Translations under genes and position numbers: made by a program
Shown: piece by piece, positions 48,073-57,167 of the stretch
Numbering within the stretch: position 1 is the stretch's first letter
Layout of the letters: every line of letters begins with the position of its first letter
The notes under the pieces: generated by a model
Databases searched by the model: none
What the model was told of the DNA's origin: nothing
What the model saw: only the letters and a program-made list of their open reading frames with translations
DNA from: VFMC01 sp963791635
GTDB lineage: Bacteria; Actinomycetota; Acidimicrobiia; Acidimicrobiales; Ilumatobacteraceae
DNA: 64,000 nt
Assembly: GCA_963791635.1 (NCBI GenBank)
Contig: CAWBTC010000005.1
Coordinates: forward strand, 806,001-870,000
Direction: 5' to 3'

Positions 48073-50645
48073 GTGGCTGCACGCCCTGAGTTGCCGGCGG
48101 GAATGGTGACGTTCGTCTTCACCGACATCGAAGGGTCGACCCGGCTGTTCCGTCGGATCGGCGAGCGATACCCCGCCCTGTTGGAACGTCACAACGAGCT
48201 CGTACGTGGTGCACTCGCAGCGCATGACGGCGTTGAGGTGAAGACCGAGGGGGACGCGTTCTTCGTTGCGTTCGCCGACGCCGTCGACGCTGTCGAGGCA
48301 TGTGCACATGCCCAACGCAACCTCGCTGCCGAGCCCTGGCCTGCCGACGCACAGATGCGCGTGCGATTCGGCGTGCACACGGGCCTGGCCTCCCCCCGCG
48401 GTGAGGACTACGTCGCGTTCGCCGTTCATCAGGCGGCCCGGGTGGTGAGTGCTGGGCACGGAGGTCAGATCCTGGTGTCGTCCGAGACGGCGCGGCGAGC
48501 GCTTGCTCTCGAGACCGTGACCCTGGAGTCGCTCGGACACTTCCGAGTCCGTGATTTCGACGAACCGCTCGAGGTGTTCCAGGTCGCGGGTGACGGCCTC
48601 GCCGACCAGTTCCCTCCGCTGCGGGCACTTCCTGCCGATCGGCACAACCTGATGGCGCCCGCCACGACGCTCGTCGGAAGATTGGGTGAGCTCGCTGAGC
48701 TCGCTGCTCTGATCGAGGCGTCGCGCCTGGTGAGCGTGGTCGGGCCAGGTGGCCTTGGCAAGACCCGCCTCGTCGTGGAGCATGGCCTGGCACATGCGTC
48801 CGACTGGGATCATGGAGCGTGGTTCGTCGATCTCGCGCCACTGGCCGAGACCTCGGCCGTGCCGGGAGCGATCGCCGGGGCCATCTCAGCGGTCGCCGGC
48901 GATCGAGGTGATGTCTGGAGCAACGTGCTCGACCATCTGCGCGACCGACATGCCCTCCTGATCATGGACAACTGCGAGCACCTCACGGTGGAGATCGCGC
49001 GACGTGTCGATTCGCTGCTGCGGTCCTGTCCGCTGATCCGGGTCCTCGCAACGAGCAGGGAGCCGCTCGGCCTGCAGGCCGAGCGCATCTGGCGCCCGTC
49101 GCCCCTGCCCACCGACACGACTGGCCCCGAGCTGTTCTGCCAACGGGCTGGGCTCGACCATCCCGACGCCACGACCAGGGCGGCCATCACCCAACTCTGC
49201 GACCGACTCGATGGCTTGCCACTGGCGATCGAGCTCGCCGCTGCGCGGGCCGACGTGCTGACGGCGGCCGAGATCCTCGCTCGACTCGACAGCAGACAGG
49301 CGCTCCTGCGGAGCCGTGATCCAACCCTCAGCGAGCGGCAGCGCAGCCTGGATGCGCTCATCGACTGGAGCTGTCAGTTGCTCGATCCGACCGAACGATC
49401 CGTCTTCCGACGTCTCGGGGTGTTCGCCGCAGGGTTCGACCTGGAGGCGGCCGCAGCGGCGGTAGCGGACGAAACCATCGATGTTGCCGAGGTACCCGAG
49501 TTGGTCTGGTCGCTGCAATCGAAGTCGCTGGTCGGCACGGAACCAGCAGCGAGCGCGAACCGGTATCGGATGCTGCGCACCATCCGTACCTTTGCAGTCG
49601 AACAGCTCGATGTGGCGGGTGAAGCCGGCGAGGTCGCAGCAAAGGTCGGCCGCTACTACATGTCGAGGTACGAGCCACAGCAGTCGAAACTCGACCCCGG
49701 TGTGGTGTCTGACCGCGCCCGTGAGATCGACAACATGCAGAACATCGTGTCGATCATCTCGACGTCCGATCCCGGGTTGGCCCTGGAGATTGCGTGCACC
49801 TTGGTGGCGCACCACGCGATCTCCTCGACCGTCACCGCCTTGGACCTCGGCCTCGGCTATCTCGACCTCCTCCCGAGTGCGACCGAGGCCCGTGTCAAGT
49901 TGTTGCTCGACACGAGCTTCTTCGGTGCGGACACCCGCGAGCCGATGAGACGAAGGTGCTGCTCGACGAGGCCGAGGCGCTCGTGGGCGGCGTCGAGCCG
50001 TCGGATTGGACGCGCAGTCGGCTCACACAACTGCGCGGCATCGCTGCACTCCGACACGGCGACTATGACAAGGCGCGCGCGGTGGCGCGCGCCGGTATCG
50101 AGCAGGCGGAGACGCCGCACGGTCGGCGCGTGCTGCTCAACCTGTTGAGCATGGCGTCAGCAGAACTCGGCCGGTACGACGAGGCCCGAGATGCCGAGCT
50201 CGAATCGCTGGACATCAGTCAGAGCATCGGCGACCTGCTCGCAAGCAGCCTGCAGCTGGGCAATCTCGCAGAGATCGCCCTCCGCAGCGGCGACGACGTC
50301 GCGGCGGCGGAACATCAGCTGAGGAGTCTCACCCTCGCCGTCGAGTTCGGGTACGGCGTCGGCGTCGGATTCGCGATCGCGATCGCCGCCCGTCTGGCGG
50401 TGGCCCGCGAACTCTGGACCACCGCAGCACGGTTCCAAGGCGCGTCCGATGCGGTCCTGGCCGCCGCCGGATATGCCCTCCGACCATCGGACAGAGCACT
50501 CGGCGACGAGGTGTCGAGCACCGCCGCGTCGCACCTCGGGCCGACACTCCACCGCGACGCGGTCGACGCGGGCGCTCGGCTCCCGATCGAGGTGGCTGCA
50601 CAGGAGGCCAGACAGCTCCTCGAGTCGATCGCCGCGACAGTGTGA
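48073..50645 (+). CDS. Adenylate/guanylate cyclase-ATPase regulator with TPR-like tail (one frameshift)
   Basis: The N-terminal class III nucleotide-cyclase domain (VTFVFTDIEGSTRLFRRIGE, VKTEGDAFFVAFADAVDAVE, GVHTGLASPRGEDYVAFAVH) is followed by an NB-ARC-like ATPase: VVGPGGLGKTRLVVEHGLAH, ALLIMDNCEHL, ATSREPLGLQ, LPLAIELAAARADVL. Helical repeats complete the protein (ALRHGDYDKARAVARAGIEQ, LGRYDEARDAELESLDISQS). The frame shifts near 49942 in CGCGAGCCGATGAG; joined length is about 855 residues. Two metal-binding Asp of the cyclase are present at TDIE and EGDA. No C-terminal LuxR helix-turn-helix is seen. GTG 48073 is the likely start. Confidence 0.82.
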
Positions 50646-50667
50646 CCGTGTGACGGTGTGTGAGTGA

Positions 50668-51501
50668 TCAGCCGCCGGCTGCCATGAGCGCCACGCCGAC
50701 CGCGGTGGCACCCACGCCGAAGCCCTGCCACCATCGCATCCGCTCGTGATTGAACAGCACCGACAAGACGACGGCCACCGTGGCGAACTGGGAGGCCGCC
50801 ACTGAGACCGGCCCCGATGAACCCTTCTGGAGCCCGAGCTGCAGCGCGGCGATCGCGAACACCGCGAGGGAACCGGTGGCCAGCACCGACTTGCGAGCGA
50901 TCCGCTCGGATGCGAAGAACGGAGCGCTGCCGAGCATGCCGACGACGGCGAGCATTGCGAAGCCGACCAATCGCTGCACCACGACGGGAGTGAGCCCGCT
51001 CGCCTCACGCACCTCCCCCATCAGCGTGAAGGCGATGCCGAACGAGACGCCCGACATCACACCGAGCACTGCGCCGACGCGTACGCTGCCCGAACCACCC
51101 GGCGTGTAGCCGGTGAGCACGAGCGCGATGAGCCCGATCGCGATGCCGGCCGCGGCGAGCGCTCCAGGTCGTTCACCGCGCGTCAGGTCGTAGACGACGG
51201 GTACGGCGGCGAGCAGCACCGACGACATCGGTGCGACGACGCCCATCCGAGCGACCGAGTACCCGTGGTAGAGCAACAACAGCCCGGTGGTCATCGTCAG
51301 ACCCGAGAGCACGCCGATCACGACATCTCGGCCGATCCAACGCGAGTCCACTGCGAGCAGCAGGATCGGTGACAGCACAGTCGACACGGCGACGGCCGAA
51401 CGGGTGACCGTGATCGACGCCGTGGTCCGTGCCGCCCGCGCCGCGAAGAAGTCGGAAGCGCCGAGCAGGAGCGCAGCGACAACCGCGTAGATCAACGCCA
51501 T
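50668..51501 (-). CDS. EamA/DMT-superfamily transporter
   Basis: This 277-residue protein has ten predicted membrane helices in two EamA repeats (LIYAVVAALLLGASDFFAAR, VIGVLSGLTMTTGLLLLYHG, VLGVMSGVSFGIAFTLMGEV, ATVAVVLSVLFNHERMRWWQ). Family members export amino acids, metabolites or drugs. It lies 12 bases downstream of the Rieske oxygenase stop on the same strand and may be co-transcribed. Confidence 0.85.
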   Translation of the reverse strand: MALIYAVVAALLLGASDFFAARAARTTASITVTRSAVAVSTVLSPILLLAVDSRWIGRDVVIGVLSGLTMTTGLLLLYHGYSVARMGVVAPMSSVLLAAVPVVYDLTRGERPGALAAAGIAIGLIALVLTGYTPGGSGSVRVGAVLGVMSGVSFGIAFTLMGEVREASGLTPVVVQRLVGFAMLAVVGMLGSAPFFASERIARKSVLATGSLAVFAIAALQLGLQKGSSGPVSVAASQFATVAVVLSVLFNHERMRWWQGFGVGATAVGVALMAAGG

Positions 51502-51513
51502 GTCAGGACGCGG

Positions 51514-52477
51514 TCATGCGTAGAACTGCGATGCCCACTGACGGAACTGCAGGAAGGGACCGTCGGTGTCGGCGAGTGCCGGCCGTTCCACGAAGCGCTT
51601 GTGCTCCCAGATCGGCTTGTCCTCGAGGAGTTGACGTGACACCTCGTCGACGAAGGCCTGGCCCACCTTGGACGTGACTCGGTCGTCGTCGAAGCGACGG
51701 ACGGCAAAGGTGAAGCGCATCTCGCAACGGTCACGCTCGATCGGCGTCGCGCAGCCGAGCAGCACCGTCTCGACGATGCCGCTGAAGCGCACCACGGAGA
51801 ACCCTGCCCCGTACCCGTCGCTGTCGATCCGACCCTCGGTCGTGCCACGCGGTGTCACGAAGAACTGCGTCGAACGCATCCGCGACCGTGGCCCATCGGT
51901 GTCGTAGCTGTCGAGTTGCGGCACGTCTGCGGTTCCGTGCACGTACCGGAAGTGAGCCGAGTCCACGCCGTTCTCGGCCATCTCCTGCCAGGGCGTGGCG
52001 ATCTCGAAGAAGCGAGTGAAGGGATCGGAGAACGTCTCGGCGACGTCACCCGCTCCGAACTCGGCCACCTCCGGGATCTCCCACCTCGGCGCCTCGTCAT
52101 GGGGGTGGTACCAGGCCATCACCAGGCCATTGCGTTCGACCACCGGATAGGTGTGCAGTCGTGCTTTGCCGTTCGTGCGCTCGCTGTAGGGAATGCACGT
52201 GTTGCGACCCTCGGAGTCGAATCGCCATGCGTGGAACGGGCAGGCGATCTCGTCGCCGTGCACCGATCCGCCGTGACCGAGGTGGGCGCCGAGGTGCGGG
52301 CAGTATGCGTCCTGCACGTGGGCGAGACCGGTGGCGTCGCGCCAGAGGACCAGTTCGCGACCGAACGCCCGTCGGGGCACCACGCCTGCCGGCGCCAGCT
52401 CGCTGCCCCCAGGCCACGGCGAACCAGCCGAACGGGATCGGCCACGGCCATCGGTCGTCGGGGCTCGTACCGCTCAT
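51514..52477 (-). CDS. Rieske non-heme iron oxygenase, KshA-like (frameshifted near the start)
   Basis: The N-terminus MSGTSPDDRWPWPIPFGWFA lies in one frame and the rest in another. The change is in a C5/G5 homopolymer at 52406-52410, where removing one base gives AWGSELAPAGVVPRRAFGRE. The Rieske [2Fe-2S] site is CPHLGAHLGHGG and CPFHAWRFD. The mononuclear iron site is in MAENGVDSAHFRYVHGT. This layout matches 3-ketosteroid 9-alpha-hydroxylase-type oxygenases. The ATG overlaps the stop of the upstream amidohydrolase, and no reductase gene is adjacent. Confidence 0.85.
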
Positions 52478-53367
52478 CGATCGAGCCCGAACACTCGCGT
52501 CGCGTTGTCACGCAGGAACTTCGGCCACACATCGTCGCGAAGCGGCACCTCGGGCAGTTCGGCGAAGATTCGGTCGAGGCTCAACCCCATCGGGAAGTAG
52601 CCGGCATACATCACCTTGTCGCTCCCCCGCGTGTTGGCGAAGTCGACGATGGCGTTCGGGTAGTACTTCGGTGCGAACGCCGAGGTGGAGTAGTAGAGGT
52701 TCGGCCACTTGAGCAGCAGCTTCACGGCCAGGTCCACCCACGGCTCGGCGCCGTGGCGCATCACGAACACGAGCTCGGGGAAGTCCCAGCACACCTCGTC
52801 GATCAGCTCCACGTGCTGCGGTGCGAGCGGGAGCCGTGGGCCGGGGACGCCCACGCAGCACAGCACCGGGATATCGAGCTCGATGCACTTGGCGTAGACC
52901 GGGTAGGTCCGCTTGTCGTTGATCGGCAACGGCGGGTTGCAGCCCGATGGGAACAGCGACACGCCGCGGATGCCGAACTCGTCATGGGCGCGGCTGATCG
53001 CCCGCACCACGTCCATGCCGCCGTTGGGATCGACGTGGAGACAGCCGAAGAAGCGATCCGGGTGCTTCGCGAGCGCCTCGTTCTGGAGGCCGCCGCTGGG
53101 ATCGACACCGACGAGCGCCTTGGCGATGCCGTGGCCGTCCATCAGATCGAGCGTCCAGGCGATCATGTCAGCACCCTCTGGGTCCTCGGGCACGTCCTTG
53201 AACATGTACTGCGCCGGCATCGCCATCTGCTTGCTCTCCGCGTCGCGCAGGGTGGGCTGAAGGAACCGGTACCAGTGCTCGCGGGCTCCGGGCTCGGGGA
53301 TGCCCATCATGAGGTCGACCACGCCGATCCCGCCGACCCCGTTTGCGCTCAGCTGCGGCATCCCCAT
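52474..53367 (-). CDS. Amidohydrolase-2 (ACMSD-like) metal-dependent hydrolase
   Basis: This 297-residue TIM-barrel protein has LVGVDPSGGLQNEALAKHPD, RFFGCLHVDPNGGMDVVRAI, GIRGVSLFPSGCNPPLPIND, ELVFVMRHGAEPWVDLAVKL and VMYAGYFPMGLSLDRIFAEL. It matches the amidohydrolase-2 family of decarboxylases and hydrolases. The usual N-terminal HxH metal motif is not present (the start reads VVDLMMGIP), so metal binding or activity may differ. ATG 53367 (MGMPQLSANG) is used because the longer frame runs through a palindromic repeat. Coupled to the Rieske gene. Confidence 0.78.
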   Translation of the reverse strand: MGMPQLSANGVGGIGVVDLMMGIPEPGAREHWYRFLQPTLRDAESKQMAMPAQYMFKDVPEDPEGADMIAWTLDLMDGHGIAKALVGVDPSGGLQNEALAKHPDRFFGCLHVDPNGGMDVVRAISRAHDEFGIRGVSLFPSGCNPPLPINDKRTYPVYAKCIELDIPVLCCVGVPGPRLPLAPQHVELIDEVCWDFPELVFVMRHGAEPWVDLAVKLLLKWPNLYYSTSAFAPKYYPNAIVDFANTRGSDKVMYAGYFPMGLSLDRIFAELPEVPLRDDVWPKFLRDNATRVFGLDR

Positions 53368-53391
53368 CGCCGTCGACGATAGCCAACCCAC

Positions 53392-53436
53392 CGCGATGAG
53401 AGATGAGTGGCGGTGGCGCACTCATCTTTCATCGCG
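53392..53436. repeat. Dispersed palindrome, copy 2 (pair 38844-38882)
   Basis: Arms CGCGATGAGAGATGAGTG (53392-53409) and CACTCATCTTTCATCGCG (53419-53436) pair with one mismatch around a nine-base loop GCGGTGGCG. It lies between two genes on the minus strand and could also act as a terminator of the aminotransferase gene. Confidence 0.88.
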
Positions 53437-54592
53437 AATCAGTTCTCGAGCTCGGCAGCAGCACACGGAGCGCTGACACGAGGGCGTCGACGTCGTCGTC
53501 GGTGTTGTAGATCACGATCGAGATCCGCAGCAGCACCTGGTCGCGGAAGCGGTGCACCGGCGTCTCCACACGGAACTCGTCGTAGAGGCGTTGTTTGAGA
53601 ACCACCGGGTCCACGTCGGGCAGCCGCACCACCGCGAGCTGTGAGAACCACTCGAAGCCATCGTCGGCGTAGACCGACGTGAGGCCGGTGAGCTCGTCGA
53701 CACGCTGCATCGCGTTCCGCAGACGGTCCCGGCAACGCGCCTGGACGGCCGGCCAGTCCTGCTCTGCCATCCAGTCGATGGCGGCCGGCGTGGCGAGGAA
53801 CGGGGAGAGATCGCGGGTGCCCTGCCACTCGTGATGGTCCACGAACTGCGAGCCGCTCGGATGATCGCTCTCCCAACCCCAGCTGACGACCAAGGGGTGC
53901 AGCAGGTGCTGCACGTCTCGGCACGCGTAGAGGAACGCCGAACCCTTCGGCGCGCACATCCACTTGTGGTTCGCGCCGGTGTAGATGTCGGCGCCGAGTG
54001 CGGTGAGGTCGAGCGGGACGTGTCCGGGGATGTGGGCGCCATCGATGATGGTCAAGATCCCTGCGTCGCGAGCCCGGCGCACGAGCTCCTCCACGGGGAA
54101 ACGCATCGCGGTCGCGCTCGTCATGTGGCTGAGGAACAGCACCTTGGTTCGCTCGGTTCGCTCGGCCCAGACCCGCTCCACGAACTCGGCGGCCGTGAGC
54201 TCGAACGGGATGTGGGCGTGCACGTAGCGGGCGCCGGTGGAGTTGCAGACGAACGTCCACGTGCGGTCCATCGCGCCATACTCGTGGTCGGTGGTGAGGA
54301 TCTCGTCGCCCGGCGCCAGCACGAGGCTCTTGGCCACCATGTTGATCGCGGTCGTGGGGTTCGGGAAGTACACGAGCTCGTCGGCGGCACACCGCACGTA
54401 GGCCGCCAGACGCGTCCGCGCCTGCGCCATCAGCGGCTCGGCGTGACGCTGGAGCCATTCGACTGGCTGGTGTTCCATGTCGCGTTGCAGCTGCTGGTAC
54501 CGCTCGAAGACCGGGCGCGGGACAGCTCCGAACGAGCCGTGGTTCAGGAAGACGACGTCGGGATCGAGCAGGAAGGGCGAACGGTCGGGCAC
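53429..54592 (-). CDS. Class V aminotransferase (isopenicillin-N-epimerase-like)
   Basis: This 387-residue PLP enzyme has FLNHGSFGAVPRPVFERYQQ, FPNPTTAINMVAKSLVLAPG, TTDHEYGAMDRTW, TIIDGAHIPGHVPLDLTALG (Asp to PLP) and the Schiff-base Lys in YTGANHKWMCAPKGSAFLY. The C-terminal domain ends with RFRDQVLLRISIVIYNTDDD. This is the epimerase/desulfurase-like group of fold-type I, whose true substrates are mostly unknown. GTG 54592 gives the expected N-terminus. Confidence 0.85.
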   Translation of the reverse strand: MPDRSPFLLDPDVVFLNHGSFGAVPRPVFERYQQLQRDMEHQPVEWLQRHAEPLMAQARTRLAAYVRCAADELVYFPNPTTAINMVAKSLVLAPGDEILTTDHEYGAMDRTWTFVCNSTGARYVHAHIPFELTAAEFVERVWAERTERTKVLFLSHMTSATAMRFPVEELVRRARDAGILTIIDGAHIPGHVPLDLTALGADIYTGANHKWMCAPKGSAFLYACRDVQHLLHPLVVSWGWESDHPSGSQFVDHHEWQGTRDLSPFLATPAAIDWMAEQDWPAVQARCRDRLRNAMQRVDELTGLTSVYADDGFEWFSQLAVVRLPDVDPVVLKQRLYDEFRVETPVHRFRDQVLLRISIVIYNTDDDVDALVSALRVLLPSSRTDSR

Positions 54593-54639
54593 CGGGTGAG
54601 GTTAGTTTCGGGCGCACGGCACCCCCGGCACCGGCCTCG

Positions 54640-55210
54640 GGCGTGAGAACGCGACATCACGACGCCGAACGTGGTGCTGCCGACGACCGCTCACGCCGCG
54701 TTCGAGAAGGGCTGCTACTACTTCGGCCTCGAGAGTCGTCGCGTGCCGGTCCGTGCCGACTGGAAGGCCGATGTGGATGCGATGGCGGCGGCGATCGACG
54801 AGAACACGGTGCTCGTGGTCGGTTCGGCTCCGCAGTACCCGCAGGGTGTGATCGTCCCGATCCCGGCGATCGCGGCCCTGGCGGCCGAGCGTGACATCAA
54901 CTGTCACGTCGACGCATGCATGGGCGGCATCACGCTGACGTATCTGCGCCGCCTCGGTCACGACATCCCGCCGTGGAACTTCGAGGTCCCCGGCGTTATT
55001 AGCATCTCGGTCGACCTGCACAAGAACGGCTACACGGCCAAGAGCGCTTCGGTGATCATGCACCGCTTCAAGCAGCTGCGTGCCTACCAGACCTTCCTCA
55101 CCGACAACTGGCTGGGTGGGTTCTACGGCTCCGACGTGCGAGCGTCGATCGCGGAGGTGGCGGCGGTTTCGGCGTCTGGCAACCAGGGCGCCTACGGCAC
55201 CGTCGAGTGA
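54640..55210 (+). pseudogene. Sphingosine-1-phosphate-lyase-like PLP decarboxylase, internal fragment
   Basis: This is a middle piece of a group II PLP decarboxylase/S1P lyase (VLPTTAHAAFEKGCYYFGLE, VGSAPQYPQGVIVPIPAIAA, HVDACMGGITLTYLRRLGHD, VDLHKNGYTAKSASVIMHR with the PLP Lys). The N-terminal about 150 residues are absent; a stop lies just before ERDITTPN. After FLTDNWLGGFYGS the family sequence is replaced by an unrelated tail ending GAYGTVE. Both ends are therefore broken. The tail end CGGCACCGTCGAGTGACCG is a 19-bp repeat of 58826-58844. Confidence 0.75.
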
Positions 55211-56959
55211 CCGTGGCTCCACGAGTCGGCCGATGCCAGCTCGGCGATCAATCTCTGTCGGCGCAGATCGGTCAGCTGCTCGCGCAGGATGCGGGCCATG
55301 ATCGGGTGCACGAAACGATAGTGGCCGTCGTGCGTCGCTGACGTGAGGAGACCTCGAGCGATCGCTCGCTCAACCGCGTCCAGAGCGACAACCGGGTTCT
55401 GTGCGGCGAGCGGGTCGAGTGGGAACCGACTCCCCAGGAGCGCCGCGACGGTGAGCACATCGATGTGTTCGTTGGACATGCCCCGCAACCAGCGTCCCGC
55501 CAGATCTTTGACCGTCGGTGGTACGGCAAGCTGGTCGAGATCGACGCTCGCTTCCGGTCGAAAACCCGCCTCGCGCAGACCGTGGAGCCACTCCGCAGCG
55601 AATCCCAGGTTGCCCCCGACTTCGCCGGCAACGAACTCGCCGAGGTGGCGCAGGCCCGCGCCGGCGGGCACACCCCAGGTCTCTGCTGCGATCGCGGTGA
55701 TCTGGGGTGTGGTGCGCGGTCCGACCACGAGGTGGTCGAGTCGACCGATGGCGACCAGATCGCCGAACAGCTCGACGAGCGGATCGCCGATCGTCAACTG
55801 CTCCGTGCGGTGGATCAGCAGCAGGCCGAGCTGATGTGCGGGTCGATCCATGACGATGCCGAGCACCGCGCGAGATGGGGCCTCCGATCCGGTCGGCGTC
55901 ATCGACGACCGCGAGCAGTCGTGGGCTGCTCGTCTCGGTTCCTTGCTCGAGCTGGTCGATCCCGGCTGCATTGGCACCCTTGATCCACAGCACGGCAGTG
56001 CCATCCGCCGCCGCTGCCGACGCCAATCCTGCGGCCAGCGTCGTCTTGCCGGCGCCCAGGGTGCCGCCGAGTGCGAGAACGGGGCGGCCACCACGGTCCA
56101 TGGCGGCCCACCAGTCGGCCAGGGCATCAGCTTCGCTCTCCAGACCCACCGGTCGACGGGCCGGGTCCACACCGGCCACGCGGAGAGCCGGAAGCCTCGT
56201 GTGGCCCCCGGCGCGGAGCAGGTCCACATAGAGCGCCTCGGTCTCGGGAGACGGGTCGAGCCCCATCTCCTCGACGAGGAGCGTGCGGAGCCTGGCGTAG
56301 GCACGTAGGGCATCTGTCCGGTCACCGTTCGCTGCGTGCGCGACCATGAGTGCCCGGTGCCCGGGCTCTCGGAACGGCTGGATGCGTACAGCCTCGGTCG
56401 CGGCCGCAATGGCCAGCTCGGTTTCACCCGTCGCGACCAGAGCGGTCGAGAGCGCGTGAAGTGCTACGAGGCGCAATTGGAGCAACTCGTCACGACGACG
56501 CTCCACCCATGGGCCAGATTCACTGGCGAGGAGTGGCCCGCCGAGCACGGCCAGCGCGGCACGCGCACGCACGATCGCCTGCGCTGGGTCGGTCGGCGCT
56601 GCGGCGGTGGCCACGTCGTCGCGCGCCCGAGCGATGTCGATTTCCACGTTGGGGGGCAGGTGGAGCCTCGCAATGCCTTCCGAAGCGTCGACCGACGTTT
56701 CGGGACAGCCGGTCGCTGCCAAGGTGGCGCGGACGTGGCTGAACGCCGATCGCAACGCCGGTCGCCAGGTTCTCGGCAGTGACCCCGGCCAGAGCACATC
56801 GGCCAGGTCGTGTTGATCGATCGAGGCCGGGTACTCCCAGGCCAGCACGGCGAACATGACACGTGCTCGGCGACCACCGAACATCGCGTTCGGCACCACA
56901 CCCTTCGGCCCTGTGATCTTCACCCCGCCCAACAGCTGGATGTCCACTCGCCCTCGCAT
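55192..56959 (-). CDS. SARP-type transcriptional activator with ATPase domain (frameshifted)
   Basis: The N-terminus (RGRVDIQLLGGVKITGPKGV) is an OmpR-like winged helix, with HDLADVLWPGSLPRTWRPAL as the recognition region. The activation domain follows (IVRARAALAVLGGPLLASES, VEEMGLDPSPETEALYVDLL). The P-loop is LALGGTLGAGKTTLAAGLAS at about residue 300. The frame moves near 55870 and continues through IAAETWGVPAGAGLRHLGEF to ATHDGHYRFVHPIMARILRE. Joined length is about 588 residues. It is divergent from the PQQ-type gene, and seven 11-bp repeats lie between them. It probably activates that gene. Confidence 0.8.
55195..55213. repeat. 19-bp direct repeat, left copy
   Basis: CGGCACCGTCGAGTGACCG here is identical to 58826-58844. 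The pair brackets the SARP and PQQ-type genes. Confidence 0.85.
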
Positions 56960-57034
56960 TCAAACGAGATCGACCGCCCGATCGATCGGCGGACGCGACA
57001 CTACAGAGCGCCGGAGTGCCTCCGTTCCGGATCA

Positions 57035-57111
57035 GTTGCGCACCGGTTGCGCACCGGTTGCGCACCGGTTGCGCACCGGTTGCGCACCGGTTGCGCGTCG
57101 GTTGCGCACCG
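57035..57111. promoter_or_regulatory. Seven tandem 11-bp repeats (GTTGCGCACCG): candidate SARP operator
   Basis: Units start at 57035, 57046, 57057, 57068, 57079, 57090 (GTTGCGCGTCG) and 57101; GTTTGCG continues the phase at 57111. They lie 75 bp after the SARP start codon on one side and 57 bp before the PQQ-type ATG on the other. Eleven-bp phased direct repeats are the known SARP recognition layout, but five perfect copies plus near-perfect ones is unusually many. Confidence 0.8.
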
Positions 57112-57167
57112 TTTGCGAGAGTGTCCGGAGGTGCGTCGTGCACCTCTCACAGGAGTTGGAGAACACC

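Noticed and set aside
57035..57117. Repeats as part of the PQQ-type coding region or as a CRISPR array
   Set aside because: The natural start is ATG 57168 with a signal peptide after the repeats, and 11-bp contiguous units without spacers are not CRISPR.
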